Assembly: GCA_963210315.1 (NCBI GenBank)
Contig: OY723303.1
Coordinates: 682,001-746,000, forward strand
Origin: Rhynchopus euleeides
Taxonomy: Eukaryota; Euglenozoa; Diplonemea; Diplonemida; Diplonemidae
Direction: 5' to 3'
DNA: 64,000 nucleotides
Under the pieces are notes generated by a model. That model did no database searches and was not told the DNA's origin. It saw only the letters and a program-made list of their open reading frames with translations. The translations under genes and the position numbers were made by a program. Shown in pieces: positions 22,545-38,700 of this stretch (positions are counted from its first letter, which is position 1; each line of letters opens with the position of its first letter).

Positions 22545-23665
22545 CCGCCCACAGATTTCTTGCGCTCTGCACACACTCTTCGTGCGTCCTGTTTGTGTGT
22601 GCGTGTCTCCAGATTATGTGTCTGTGTCATGTGCACTGCCTGGATGTTGTCAATTTCTTTGTTGCACGGTGGACTCCAGCGGGGGTAGGGTAACCCTTTT
22701 CGGGAGTCTCAACTAGCGGGAGTTTTTGGTGATGGCGGGAGTCTATTTTCCCCCTATTTTAGGCTAAAGACACCTGCTAGGCATAGGGTGCGGGCGATTC
22801 GCATATCGCCTATATTCGCCCCATCGGACTAGAGCCAGTATCGAATCGCCCATTATCGCCCGGTTTCCTTCACACTTTCTGAAGGAATCTTCAGCTAGTG
22901 GTGAGTGGGATACCGCCCTACTGACTCTGGGTCCCACATGCCCTCGTGATGTGACCTCGGTCAAAAACTGGGCCAAGACCGAGGATTCTGCGTCAGGAAT
23001 CAGCTTCTGACCAGTGACGTCATGTGGGTGGGTCGTTTCCTCGTCAAAACCCACATGAGTAACTGGGCATTGGCCCAGATCCTGACCTCGCTCAGGACCT
23101 GTTCACTCGCCGTTACTAGGAGCATCGCTGTTGCTTTCTTTCCTGCGCTGAGTGATAGGCTTAAGTTCAGCGCGTAGATCTGCAACCGCTGAGGTCGTTA
23201 GGAAAAAGCGCGACCTGATGAGTCATCTGTAAGACAAATCCCACGAGACCGACTCATTGACGTATGTCACAGTGTGCTCTGAATGGGTGATGACCTGTTG
23301 TGACCTGGGTCACAACCAGGGCCAGGACCTGGGGCAACTGTGGATTATATCCGGTTGGCGTGATGTCGGTAAAACTGTGACTGTGTCCCCGTTGGTGTGA
23401 ATGGGTATGACGTGTTGTGCGAATGAAATACTATGATGACAACCCAAGGTGCACCTCACACACTCGCATATGAAACGCCGGACTGCACTCAGCAATGCAC
23501 CCCACGAGTGGATCTTGGGGGTGTGGGGTTTCGGGCTTCACGACTGCATTGCCTTCAACAACTAATTTCATCAGTTAGCGCAGGTGTTGATGGTGCACAA
23601 CCTAGCCTCACGATCAGGCCACACCAATCAGCCTCCACATATCGGTCTTTGTGACAAGTATTTTT
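22545..23665. other. Intergenic, repeat-derived, no gene
   Basis: This is the upstream flank of the ankyrin exon. Around 22777-22862 a stretch beginning CTAGGCATAGGGTGC is followed by ATCGCC/ATTATCG-like motifs. It resembles the end of the hAT element at 35.7 kb (TAGGCATACAGTGC followed by ATTATCG motifs) and may be a decayed solo end. The rest holds short inverted and repeated motifs (TGACCTC, CCCACATG) with no coding signal. Confidence 0.4.
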
Positions 23666-24803
23666 AAACCCTGTGCCTGGAATTTTGACCGAGTTAGATA
23701 AAATTTTCAGTGCAATCCTTCAGCACCTCCCCCCTAGATTTTTAGGTTTTCTTGACCCAATGGTCGAAATCTGCGACATAGTGGAAATCCCGGGGACATG
23801 TCGAATTCGAAAATTTTGGGTTAAAAAACCCCAGGGGGGACCCTTTGGTTTCACCCCCTGTTGGGGGGCCTGGTGGGCGTTCAGGTGAGCTGCGACCCTT
23901 GGTTCTGACAGAGTGCAGCAATGGTAATCAACCGTCGTGAACGTACTTTCGTGCCGGCATGGCTATTCATAGGCACCGTGGCATGTCGCCGCATCCGTTC
24001 CGATCACAAGTGCCAGAGGCAAATCAGGAGTCCTGGTCCAGTGCAGGCACCTGCGCTGCAGATACCCAAGGGACTGTTGTGCACCAAAATGCATCCACAA
24101 GGACATCAACTGACCGAGGCAATGCAGCTCGCAGCCTATCGATTCGATTCGGGGCACAAGCCTCACGAGCTGGTCACGCGATACCACGTTACTCTGCATG
24201 GCGTATTCCGTGCAGCCGAAATGGCTTGGGCAGCAGTGCACAGGGGACCTTCTGCTGCACTGCGACAGGACAACCCAAGCACGTGCCGCGTACATCCAGA
24301 GGTGAAGTTGGATGAGGAAGATCAGTGGCTTCTGGGAGGAAGAGGGCGACCGCGTCCACGTCGCGGATAACACACTCAGCACACGAGCGGGCGTTGCAAG
24401 AAATCCCCCATGTGTAAACAGGGGAAATCGGGCTTTTAGGGGATCCTGGTCAGGAATAAAAATTTCCACACATATTTTTCGACTTCCTGAGGCCAAAAAC
24501 CGGTGTTCCTGGACCCAGATGTGACATCTGGATGACATAATAAAAATCCAGAGTGCCTTAGAGGCGCGCGGGACATTTTTTTGGGGTTCGTGACTGGGGA
24601 CCCCCTATTTTGGGGGATTTCCCGTAGGTGGAAAATGTCGATTTTCCAATTTTAAATCACTCTGGGGGCACCTGCGGGGCCATATTTTGCATTTTCAGAC
24701 AGGGGACATATACCCTACAAACCCGATTTTCGGGTTTTTTGACCATTTTATGCCTTGTGCGAAAACGTGATATTTTTTGGACAAAATTCCAGGCACAGGG
24801 TTT
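23666..24803. mobile_element. 1.1-kb TIR element, unclassified
   Basis: A perfect 22-bp inverted repeat begins AAACCCTGTGCCTGG at 23666-23687, and its complement ends CCAGGCACAGGGTTT at 24782-24803. Subterminal regions on both sides are rich in A/T tracts and GGGG/CCCC hairpins. The open frames inside (for example about 23921-24370) have no recognisable domain. It is probably a non-autonomous DNA element. Confidence 0.6.
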
Positions 24804-25752
24804 TAATATTCTCACTGTCCCGGAGAAACGAGCCTGCGATCCGTGTCGTTCTGCTGCTCTAGAGCTCCCGCACACGGATCACACATCGATCCCCTTTTCA
24901 ACAGTGAACCTGGCCTCGGAGAAGGTTGCTGTTGAACAGAACACGAGATAATGTATATCCTTTGGGAGCACATCCTAGAGTAAATGAAGCACCAGACCGC
25001 AAACTCCCACGTAACACGCCAGCACGGTGGACCCACCTCGCCAGCATTTCGGCGCCAACTCCAAAGACACACAGTTTCTCTTGACGCAACACACAGGCAA
25101 AAGGGAAAAGCTCTCCGGCACGGTTGCCTATATCCGTCACCCTGACGCTCCATGCTCGCGGTAGTTTGTCACGGCAGGCAGCGCAGACGACAGGCAGCCA
25201 CTGGCAGGGCATCCCAGAGCGGGGACCCCTTCTCCACGTGACTATCAATCCGCGAGAGAAGGACCGACACGCTCCAGAGATAGTGGTCCCTGCTGTGTGG
25301 CCTCCGTGAGGAGAGAGAGAAAAGAGAGTATGTTTGATAGACACACCACATCGTGCACCACAGCAGGATCACAGAGGCACCCTGGGCCCTGTCTGACAAC
25401 ACACATGCTATATAACCTCACGAACGCAGTTCAAATTGGAGGACCTGCCGTGAGGGGGGGGAGGGGATTATCTGCCTTCGAGCAGGTGCGAAGGAGGGGT
25501 GTGTGGAGGGAGCGCCGAGTGTGGTCGGGGAAGAAAAGCTTGCGCGTCAGGCGGGCTGTGGGCACACCTCACCCATCCTACAGATGGGCTCTGCGAGAGG
25601 GGCGGGGTGGGCTTGCTGCCCATCTGTCAAAAAGTGGTGGAGAGGTAGAGGAAGAGTGTGGGTGACACTGGTTGATAAGGGGCTGGTGGTGGTGGGCGAG
25701 CCGCACTCACTGCCGAAGTGGTGGTCACCGACAGCTGTGCAGCAGCCTGAGC
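24804..25752. other. Intergenic, no gene recognised
   Basis: No frame has protein-like character. Purine-rich runs (GA repeats near 25305-25330, GGGG near 25455) are the only features. The P-domain gene ends in a sequence resembling a splice donor (AGCAG|GTGGGA near 25762), so a small downstream exon of that gene could lie here; none was recognised. Confidence 0.35.
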
Positions 25753-26617
25753 CTATTCCCACCTGCTCGTCAGGTCCAGCACGAAGGACTTGATGGAACC
25801 CGACGCGGCGCCCGAGTTCGTGACGGTGAACTTCCACTCGCCGTTGATGGAGTCGTCTTCAGAGTTCAAGACGTTCTTCGAGCCAGGGATGGACTCCGTG
25901 GGGGTGGCGCTGCCGTCGTAGTACACGGCAGGCACGCTGTTCGGGCCCGTCAGGATACTCTTCAGGTCGGCAGGCCCGACGTCAGACGCGTCCAGGCGGA
26001 GGATCCACCGGGACCGAGGCAAGCCCGCTCACGGCGAAGAAGATCGACGCCTTGACGCCCACCGCAGGCACCGATACGGACGCGACCTGTGCAGGCGGTG
26101 AAGACATCGGCGAACCACGCAGCCTTGCAGTCCCCGTTCAGGATGCACACCATGTCGGCGGACGGGCACGGGGCCTCCGTGGTGCACCTCACACCGTCCT
26201 TCACCCTGTTGGTCTCGCACTTCCCGCTGGACAGGATCCCATCGTAGGGGATGCCGTAGCAGTTGCCGGCACAGTCCTCGTCGGTGTAGCATGTGCGCGG
26301 GTCCTCCGTCAGCGTCTTCATCAGGTTCAGCGGGGTGTAGCTGAACCAGGGCACCGACCGCAGCTGCGACATCGTGCACACGGGGCGGCTGCGCAGCAGG
26401 TTCTGCGCCTTGTACGCGTACAGGTCAGCGACCTGCACCAGCGCCTTGTACGACTGCAGGTTTGCCGCAGCCAGCGCACGTGTGGCCTCGGCAGCCGTGA
26501 AGGTCACTCCGTTGTACCTCCCACCCTGCGGAGCCACAACCCGCACTGCTGCGCCACAGTCACGTCCCCTGCCACACACATGGCACACGCCAGCAGGGCT
26601 GCGAACAGCATCTTCAT
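25753..26617 (-). pseudogene. Secreted cysteine-rich protein with P-domain-like end, frame-broken
   Basis: ATG at 26615-26617 begins MKMLFAALLACAMCVAG, a convincing signal peptide. That frame stops soon after; the homologous-looking body continues in another frame (about 26560-26090), with a Cys-rich stretch CYTDEDCAGNCYGIPYDGI and further cysteines. Two more frame changes (about 26090 and 26035) are needed to reach the C-terminal segment ending NGEWKFTVTNSG...SIKSFVLDL, which resembles the end of a proprotein-convertase P (Homo B) domain. The first change could be a 38-base GT-AG intron (GTGACT...CCGCAG). The other two have no convincing intron, so either the gene is decaying or the sequence carries single-base indels. 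The protein would act outside the cell or in the secretory pathway; no protease domain is visible. Confidence 0.5.
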
Positions 26618-27438
26618 TGTTGTCTGGGTGTGATGCGGTCTGGAGAGTTGCTTGATGTTGTATGGCGGTGCAGTAGGCAGGCAGTGCGAAAGGCATGCAA
26701 TTGAGCGATGCTGCCACAGGGACGGTCACATAGCCACGATAGAGAAGGGTCGACTACAGTCGGGTGTGGGGGTGGGGCGCGCGGCGTCGGATCGTTTTGA
26801 ATTATCCACACACACTGTATTTGGCCGGCAAACTCCACTCGGCCCGAGTAAGGCCGGGCGGCTTCACTGTTTGTCTTGTTTGCTTGTTTGTATTCGAGGG
26901 GTCGGGTCGGGTCTGGTCGGAGGGTCCCCTCATCCTCTCCTTCCCTCGTGATGCACATGGCCCCCGGACCTTGCCGCATCACACTGTGCCAGTGGTCCAT
27001 GTATACTGGCACTGTATCGCAAAATATACAACGCGAAGTAGGTTGGAACGGTTGTTGCTTTGCATCATGGATGACGAGACAAATACTAACCGCGATGCAC
27101 GGCAATGGTTCGCCTTCCGGTTGGTGGTTATGAAATCAAAAAAAATGACTTTTTTTTCTGGACACCTTGCCTCCGTTTGTCGCATATATACACAAAGAGG
27201 CTGGTTAAACGCAAACCACACACACACATGATCTCGCTCTGCCCAATACATATAACGAGGGGTGAGGGGCAAGCCCCCACCCTTCGAATGCAACTTAGTT
27301 GCAGGGGATCCGGGGGGGGGGGGGGGGGGAGGGGAGATATGTGTTGCTGGGCTGAGCCAGCAGCACAAGGGGTCAGGCGGGGAGTGTCAGGGGGTCAGGG
27401 TGCCTGTGTTGGGTTCACACGGCGGTGGGTCTGGCTGC
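26618..27438. other. Intergenic between P-domain gene and beta-tubulin
   Basis: Nothing coding was recognised. There is a long G run at about 27312-27330, just downstream of the beta-tubulin stop. Confidence 0.5.
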
Positions 27439-31517
<4,079 letters not shown>

Positions 31518-34500
31518 CCTACCCTACCCTACCCTACCCTACCCTACAGCACGTCGGGGGTACCCACAACCCGACCCAACCCTACCCTAGGGTGAGGGTT
31601 GGGTACCCATAACCCGACCCAACACGACCCTACCCAACCCAGGGGTCAGGGCCAGGGTTGATCCTAGACCCAACCCAACCCAAGGGTTAGGGTCAGGGTT
31701 GACCCCAGACCCTACCCAACCCTAGGGTAAGGGTCAGGGTTGACCCTAGACCCTACCCAACCCTAGGGTTAGGGTTAACCCTATACCCTACCCAACCCTA
31801 GGGTTAGGGTTGGGGTTGACCCTAGACCCTACCCTAACCCTAGGGTTAGGGTCAGGGTTAACCCTAGACCCTACCCTAACCCTAGGGTTAGGGTTAGGGT
31901 TAACCCTAGACCCTACCCAACCCTAGGGTTAGGGTCAGGGTAAACCCCTAGACCCTACCCTAACCCTAGGGTTAGGGTTAGGGTTAACCCTTGACCCAAC
32001 CCTAGGGTTAGGGTCAGGGTTAACCCTAGACCCTACCCTAACCCTAGGGTTAGGGTTAGGGTTAACCCTTGACCCAACCCTAGGGTTAGGGTCAGGGTTG
32101 ACCCCAGACCCTACCCAACCCTAGGGTTAGGGTTAGGGTAAACCCTTGACCCAACCCTAGGGTTAGGGTCAGGGTTGACCCCAGACCCTACCCAACCCTA
32201 GGGTAAGGGTCAGGGTTGACCCTAGACCCTACCCAACCCTAGGGTTAGGGTTAGGGTTAACCCTTGACCCAACCCTAGGGATAGGGTTAGGGTTGACCCT
32301 AGACCCTACCCTAACCCTAGGGTTAGGGTTAGGGTTAACCCTTGACCCAACCCTAGGGTTAGGGTCAGGGTTGACCCCAGACCCTACCCAACCCTAGGGT
32401 TAGGGTTAGGGTAAACCCTTGACCCAACCCTAGGGTTAGGGTCAGGGTTGACCCCAGACCCTACCCAACCCTAGGGTTAGGGTTAGGGTTAACCCTTGAC
32501 CCAACCCTAGGGTTAGGGTCAGGGTTAACCCTAGACCCTACCCTAACCCTAGGGTTAGGGTTAACCCTTGACCCAACCCTAGGGTTAGGGTTAGGGTTGA
32601 CCCTAGACCCTACCCTAACCCTAGGGTTAGGGTCAGGGTTAACCCTTGACCCAACCCTAGGGTTAGGGTCAGGGTTGACCCCAGACCCTACCCAACCCTA
32701 GGGATAGGGTTAGGGTTGACCCTAGACCCTACCCTAACCCTAGGGTTAGGGTCAGGGTTAACCCTAGACCCTACCCTAACCCTAGGGTTAGGGTTAACCC
32801 TTGACCCAACCCTAGGGTTAGGGTCAGGGTTGACCCCAGACCCTACCCAACCCTAGGGTTAGGGTTAGGGTTAACCCTTGACCCAACCCTAGGGTTAGGG
32901 TTAGGGTTGACCCTAGACCCTACCCTAACCCTAGGGTTAGGGTCAGGGTTAACCCTAGACCCTACCCTAACCCTAGGGTTAGGGTTAGGGTTAACCCTTG
33001 ACCCAACCCTAGGGTTAGGGTTAGGGTTAACCCTAGACCCTACCGAACCCTCGGGTTAGGGTCAGGGTTGACCCTAGACCCTACCCAACCCTAGGGTTAG
33101 GGTCAGGGTTAACCCTAGACCCTACCCTAACCCTAGGGTTAGGGTTAACCCTTGACCCAACCCTAGGGTTAGGGTCAGGGTTGACCCCAGACCCTACCCA
33201 ACCCTAGGGTTAGGGTTAGGGTTAACCCTTGACCCAACCCTAGGGTTAGGGTCAGGGTTGACCCTAGACCCTACCCAACCCTAGGGTTAGGGTTAGGGTT
33301 AACCCTTGACCCAACCCTAGGGTTAGGGTCAGGGTTAACCCTAGACCCTACCCTAACCCTAGGGTTAGGGTTAGGGTTAACCCTTGACCCAACCCTAGGG
33401 TTAGGGTTAGGGTTAACCCTAGACCCTACCGAACCCTCGGGTTAGGGTCAGGGTTGACCCTAGACCCTACCCAACCCTAGGGTTAGGGTCAGGGTTAACC
33501 CTAGACCCTACCCTAACCCTAGGGTTAGGGTTAACCCTTGACCCAACCCTAGGGTTAGGGTCAGGGTTGACCCCAGACCCTACCCAACCCTAGGGTTAGG
33601 GTTAGGGTTAACCCTTGACCCAACCCTAGGGTTAGGGTCAGGGTTGACCCTAGACCCTACCCAACCCTAGGGTTAGGGTTAGGGTTAACCCTTGACCCAA
33701 CCCTAGGGTTAGGGTCAGGGTTAACCCTAGACCCTACCCTAACCCTAGGGTTAGGGTTAGGGTTAACCCTTGACCCAACCCTAGGGTTAGGGTTAGGGTT
33801 AACCCTAGACCCTACCCAACCCTCGGGTTAGGGTCAGGGTTGACCCTAGACCCTACCCAACCCTCGGGTTAGGGTTAGGGTTAACCCTGGACCCTACCCA
33901 ACCCTAGGGTTAGGGTCAGGGTTGACCCTAGACCCTACCCTAACCCTAGGGTTAGGGTCAGGGTAAACCCTAGACCCTACCCAACCCTAGGGTTAGGGTT
34001 AACCCTTGACCCAACCCTAGGGTTAGGGTCAGGGTTGACCCTAGACCCTACCCTAGGGTTAGGGTAGGGTATAGGGTTAACCCCAACCCTGATCCGAGGG
34101 TTGGGTCGGGTCTAGGGTTCACCCTGACCCAAACCCGAACCCTAGGGTAGGGTTGGGTCTAGGGTGAACCCTAACCCTAGGGTCGGGCAGGGTCTTGGGT
34201 TAACCCCCAACCCTAACCCTCGGGTTGGGTAGGGTATAGGGTTAACCCTAACCCTAGGGTAGGGTTGGGTCTTGGGTTAACCCTAACCCTAACCCTAGGG
34301 TAGGGTTGGGTATAGGGTTAACCCTAACCCTAACCCTAGGGTTGGGTTGGGTCTAGGGTTAACCCTGACCCTAACCCTAGGGTTGGGTAGGGTATAGGGT
34401 TAACCCCAACCCTAACCCTAGGGTTGGGTTGGGTCTAGGGTTAACCCTGACCCTAACCCTAGGGTTGGGTTGGGTCTAGGGTTAACCCTGACCCTAACCC

Positions 34501-35730
34501 TAGGGTTGGGTAGGGTGTAGGGTTAACCCTAACCCTAGGGTCGGGTTGGGTTAACCCTAACCCTAGGGTTGGGTTGGGTTAACCCTAACCCTAGGGTTGG
34601 GTTGGGTTAACCCTAACCCTAGGGTTGGGTTGGGTCTAGGGTTAACCCTGACCCTAACCCTAGGGTTGGGTAGGGTATAGGGTTAACCCCAACCCTAACC
34701 CTAGGGTTGGGTTGGGTCTAGGGTTAACCCTAACCCTAACCCTAGGGTAGGGTTGGGTGTAGGGTTGGGTTGGGTCTAGGGTTAACCCTGACCCTAACCC
34801 TAGGGTAGGGTCTAGGGTTAACCCTAACCCTAGGGTAGGGTTGGGTCTAGGGTTAACCCTGACCCTAACCCTAGGGTAGGGTTGGGTGTAGGGTTGGGTT
34901 GGGTATAGGGTTAACCCTGACCCTAACCCTAGGGTTGGGTAGGGTGTAGGGTTAACCCTAACCCTAGGGTAGGGTTGGGTCTAGGGTTAACCCTGACCCT
35001 AACCCTAGGGTAGGGTTGGGTGTAGGGTTGGGTTGGGTATAGGGTTAACCCTAACCCTAACCCTAGGGTTGGGTAGGGTGTAGGGTTAACCCTAACCCTA
35101 GGGTAGGGTTGGGTCTAGGGTTAACCCTGACCCTAACCCTAGGGTAGGGTCTAGGGTTAACCCCAACCCTAACCCTAGGGTTGGGTAGGGTGTAGGGTTA
35201 ACCCTGACCCTAACCCTAGGGTTGGGTAGGGTATAGGGTTAACCCTGACCCTAACCCTAGGGTTGGGTAGGGTATAGGGTTAACCCTAACCCCAGGGTAG
35301 GGTCTAGGGTTAACCCTGACCCTAACCCTAGGGTTAGGGTAGGGTATAGGGTTAACCCTGACCCTAACCCTAGGGTTGGGTAGGGTATAGGGTTAACCCT
35401 AACCCCAGGGTAGGGTCTAGGGTTAACCCTGACCCTAACCCTAGGGTTAGGGTAGGGTATAGGGTTAACCCTGACCCTAACCCTAGGGTTAGGGTAGGGT
35501 CTAGGGTTAACCCTAACCCTAGGGTGAGGGTAGGGTCTGGAGTTAACCCCAACCCCAACCCTAGGGTTGGGTAGGGTCTAGGGTCACCCGTAACCCTCGA
35601 AATCGGGCCCAAATCGCCAAAATGGGCACCCCTCGAAAAAAAAATTCGAAAAGGTCCCCCTACCCACACCTGGAAATTACCAAAAAATCTGGGACCCCGG
35701 CGGCCCCAACCCTAGGGTAGGGTAGGGTAG
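31518..35730. repeat. Palindromic telomere-like satellite (TTAGGG/TAGGG based)
   Basis: It begins with (CCCTA)n and continues for about 4.1 kb as degenerate units of about 36-41 bp. Each unit alternates strand: CCCTAACCCTAGGGTTAGGG runs on into GGGTTAACCC. The junction palindromes CCCTAGGG and GGGTTAACCC (or GGGTTGACCC) recur every few tens of bases. From about 31560 to 34060 the common unit reads CCCTACCCAACCCTAGGGTT; beyond about 34060 it is the reverse complement (AACCCTAGGGTTGGGTAGGG), so the array is itself two inverted blocks. It is internal, with genes on both sides, so it is not a present chromosome end in this assembly. Confidence 0.93.
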
Positions 35731-35741
35731 CCCCCCCCCCC

Positions 35742-38700
35742 CCTAGGCATACAGTGCAAACGATAATTATTATCGCATACGATAATTATTATCGTACTCC
35801 CATTATCGTATATTATCGTATACGATAATATACGATAATGGTGCGATAATTTTTTTGAGATTTTCGGAAAACCAGAAATCAGCCCAGAACACATTGAAAA
35901 AGTGGTAAAAGTGGAGCCGGAAGCTGCCATTTTTGCTTCTTTGAATTATTGGTGACGGGGGGCTTCACTCAGAAGTGTAGAATGTCCCTCACAAATGGGT
36001 GGCAGACACAACACACATAGTGCCATGACATGCGCAGCACTATGTCTGTCTGGGGCATCCTGTCAATGAAGCTGGCACCGTTGGAAGAAGTTTCAGGCAC
36101 AGGGGGGCGGAGAGGTTACAGGATACTGCCACGCACATCCGTGACACTCATTTGCGTGTGCGCTCTCGACCCGTGTGTCTATCGCTATGTTGTCACTGCA
36201 TCGCCATCACCCTCCACAGGAAACACCAGGGATCAAAAAATGTCTCGTCGTCGTAGGATAAAAGACGACACAACAACGGAGGATGACGCAGAGGAAGATG
36301 ATGACGGCGATGACGAGGAAGAGGGCAGTGATGAGGACGAGCCGGACCAGAAACGCCGTCGCGTCACGGGGGGGAAGGACAAGAAGCCCTCAGCGAAAAA
36401 GGCGGCCGTGAAAAAGCCACCCCCAAAGAAGCCAGCAGCGAAGAAGCCAGCCCCCAAGAAGACAGCACCAAAGCCCGCGGGAAAATCGGAGAGCGCGCAG
36501 AAACGCCTGGACACGATAAAACTCAGAAAAACGGTGGAGGAAGCCGCAGACGAGGCTGCTGCCAAGAAGAGGATCTCCTTGGTAACAGCCAGGCAGCGGC
36601 TGCAGCAACTGGCGAGGTACGACGCCACAGTTGCTGCGGCCTACACGATCAAGTCGGTGGAGGACCTCCCGTTCGAAACTCGCACCATGCTGCTTGATGC
36701 AAACCCCCCCCGGACATTATCGGACGAAGTCCTGTGGTGCAACCTCTGTAGCATCGTCGTAAAGCATGCTGAATCGACAGTGGCAAAGAAACACGTGACC
36801 GACACGAAGGCGCACCAGACCACATCGAAGGAAGCGCCAGTGCAGGCGGCCCCCTGTGTTTCAACCACGAAGAGCGATCCCACGACCACCGCATCATTTC
36901 AAAAGGCATGGGCACTTGCCCTTGTGATTGCGGGGATCACGCCTCACCAGGCGTCTATCCTTGCGCTGCCGATGACCACCCCTCTGCCGAAGCCCCGGAC
37001 GCTGCTGGGCAAGGCCCCGCTGTTCGTCGCGGAGATCCAGAAGAAGATCCGCGACTGCATCACCGGCCGGCCGGTGGCGTTGGGCGTTGATGGAACAGGC
37101 CTGCGGCATCTTGGCTTTGCCATCATGTCGGTCGTCGCCTACGTGGGAGGCAGGGGAGTGCTCCTCCTGTCGAAAGTGCGTGGTGACGGCGAGGTGCACA
37201 ACGCAGAGGACGTCGGGGATGTGCTTGACGAGGTGCGGGAACTGTACGGCATTACCCGCAGTACAGTTGTCGCTGACTTCGGGTCGGTGAACGTCAAGGC
37301 GTTTGGCGACAAGAAGGAGGAGGGCATCTACTGCCTGGGCCACCACCTCAACGCAGCGGTGCGTGCGCTCCGCAAGCTTCTCCCATCCGTGAACGTCACA
37401 GATACCGATGCGGTGGTGCTGGAGCGGGCTGCCGCCTTTGTGGCGGAAACAGACGACACCCACGCCGCCAATGTGGAGGTGTCCAGCCCTCAGCAACCCG
37501 CCTCTACTTCGGACACTCGATGGGCAGCGATGTTCGACCTGACAGTCCACCTGCAGACCCGGTGTGCGATGCTGCTGCAGTTCGTCAGCGTGGAGATGGC
37601 GAGGAAGAAGAAGCCACTCACTCTCAGGCAGCTCTCTGAGCACATCCAGAAGGGAACATGGGAAGAGCACGTCAGCGAGACGGTGGCTGTGGCTGAGATG
37701 GTGGAGCCGGTGCTGTGGCTCGTGCGATGGGTGCAGAACCCGGAAGCCCGTCTGGGGCACATCAAAGTGCGGACTATCACGGAGGAGTACCAGAAGGTGG
37801 TGACGAACACCAGTTATCCTGCTCCTATCCGCACCTTGCTGAAGGATGCCTGGGAGTCTTGGCCGTCGAAGGCGAGGTTCGAGATGGCGCTCATCTTCGA
37901 CCCGGAAACCGTGCTGATGGCTGACTTCGACGACTTCCCCGACATCACAAACCAGCTGGTGTGGGCCGTGGATTTCCATGCCCTTGCTGACGACGAGTGC
38001 TGGGCGGAGTTCACACAGTACCTCAATGCCCCTGCCGAATCCCTGCAGACCGACACCCCGATTGCGTTCTGGCTGGAGAAGGGGAGGAAGCTGTTCCCCA
38101 TCCTGGCGCCACATGTGGTGGCTTGGCTCCGCACGCCTGTGTCGGTCACACAGGTCGACAGTGTGTTTTCGACGGCAGAGTCCCGCAAGTCCAAGCGGGG
38201 GTCGAACATCTCGACGAAGACCTACGCGGATCGTCTGTTCTTGCAGCGGAACGGCGACCTCCTCGGCTACTTCGACAAGAGCAACCGGTTCGCAGAAGCC
38301 CTCGAAAGGGACTATGTCTCTGATGATTCCTCTGAGGAGGACGAATCCGAGACTGAGATGGATATCATTTAGAAGGGGGGATGGGGGGGGGGGGCGGCGT
38401 GCCAGGTCGTCTGTCCGTGATGTGGTTCCTGTGCTGTTCGGTGGGCGGGTGGGGGGGGGGGATGACGAATTCTGTCTCGATGTCTGATGACATCGAGGGT
38501 GTTGAAGGGACTGGGGGGGGGGGGGGGGCGATGAATCCTGATGACGGACGAGTATGTGAAGGAATCTGACGAGGGCAGTGGTGTTCAAGAATAGTGCAAC
38601 CCAGTAAGTATCGCATACGATAATCCCATTATCGTATACGACCGGATACGATAATTATTATCGTATGCGATAACATACGATAATGGGATTATCGTATGCG

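Noticed and set aside
31518-35730. A chromosome end
   Set aside because: Genes and transposons continue on both sides, and the repeats alternate strands rather than running one way.
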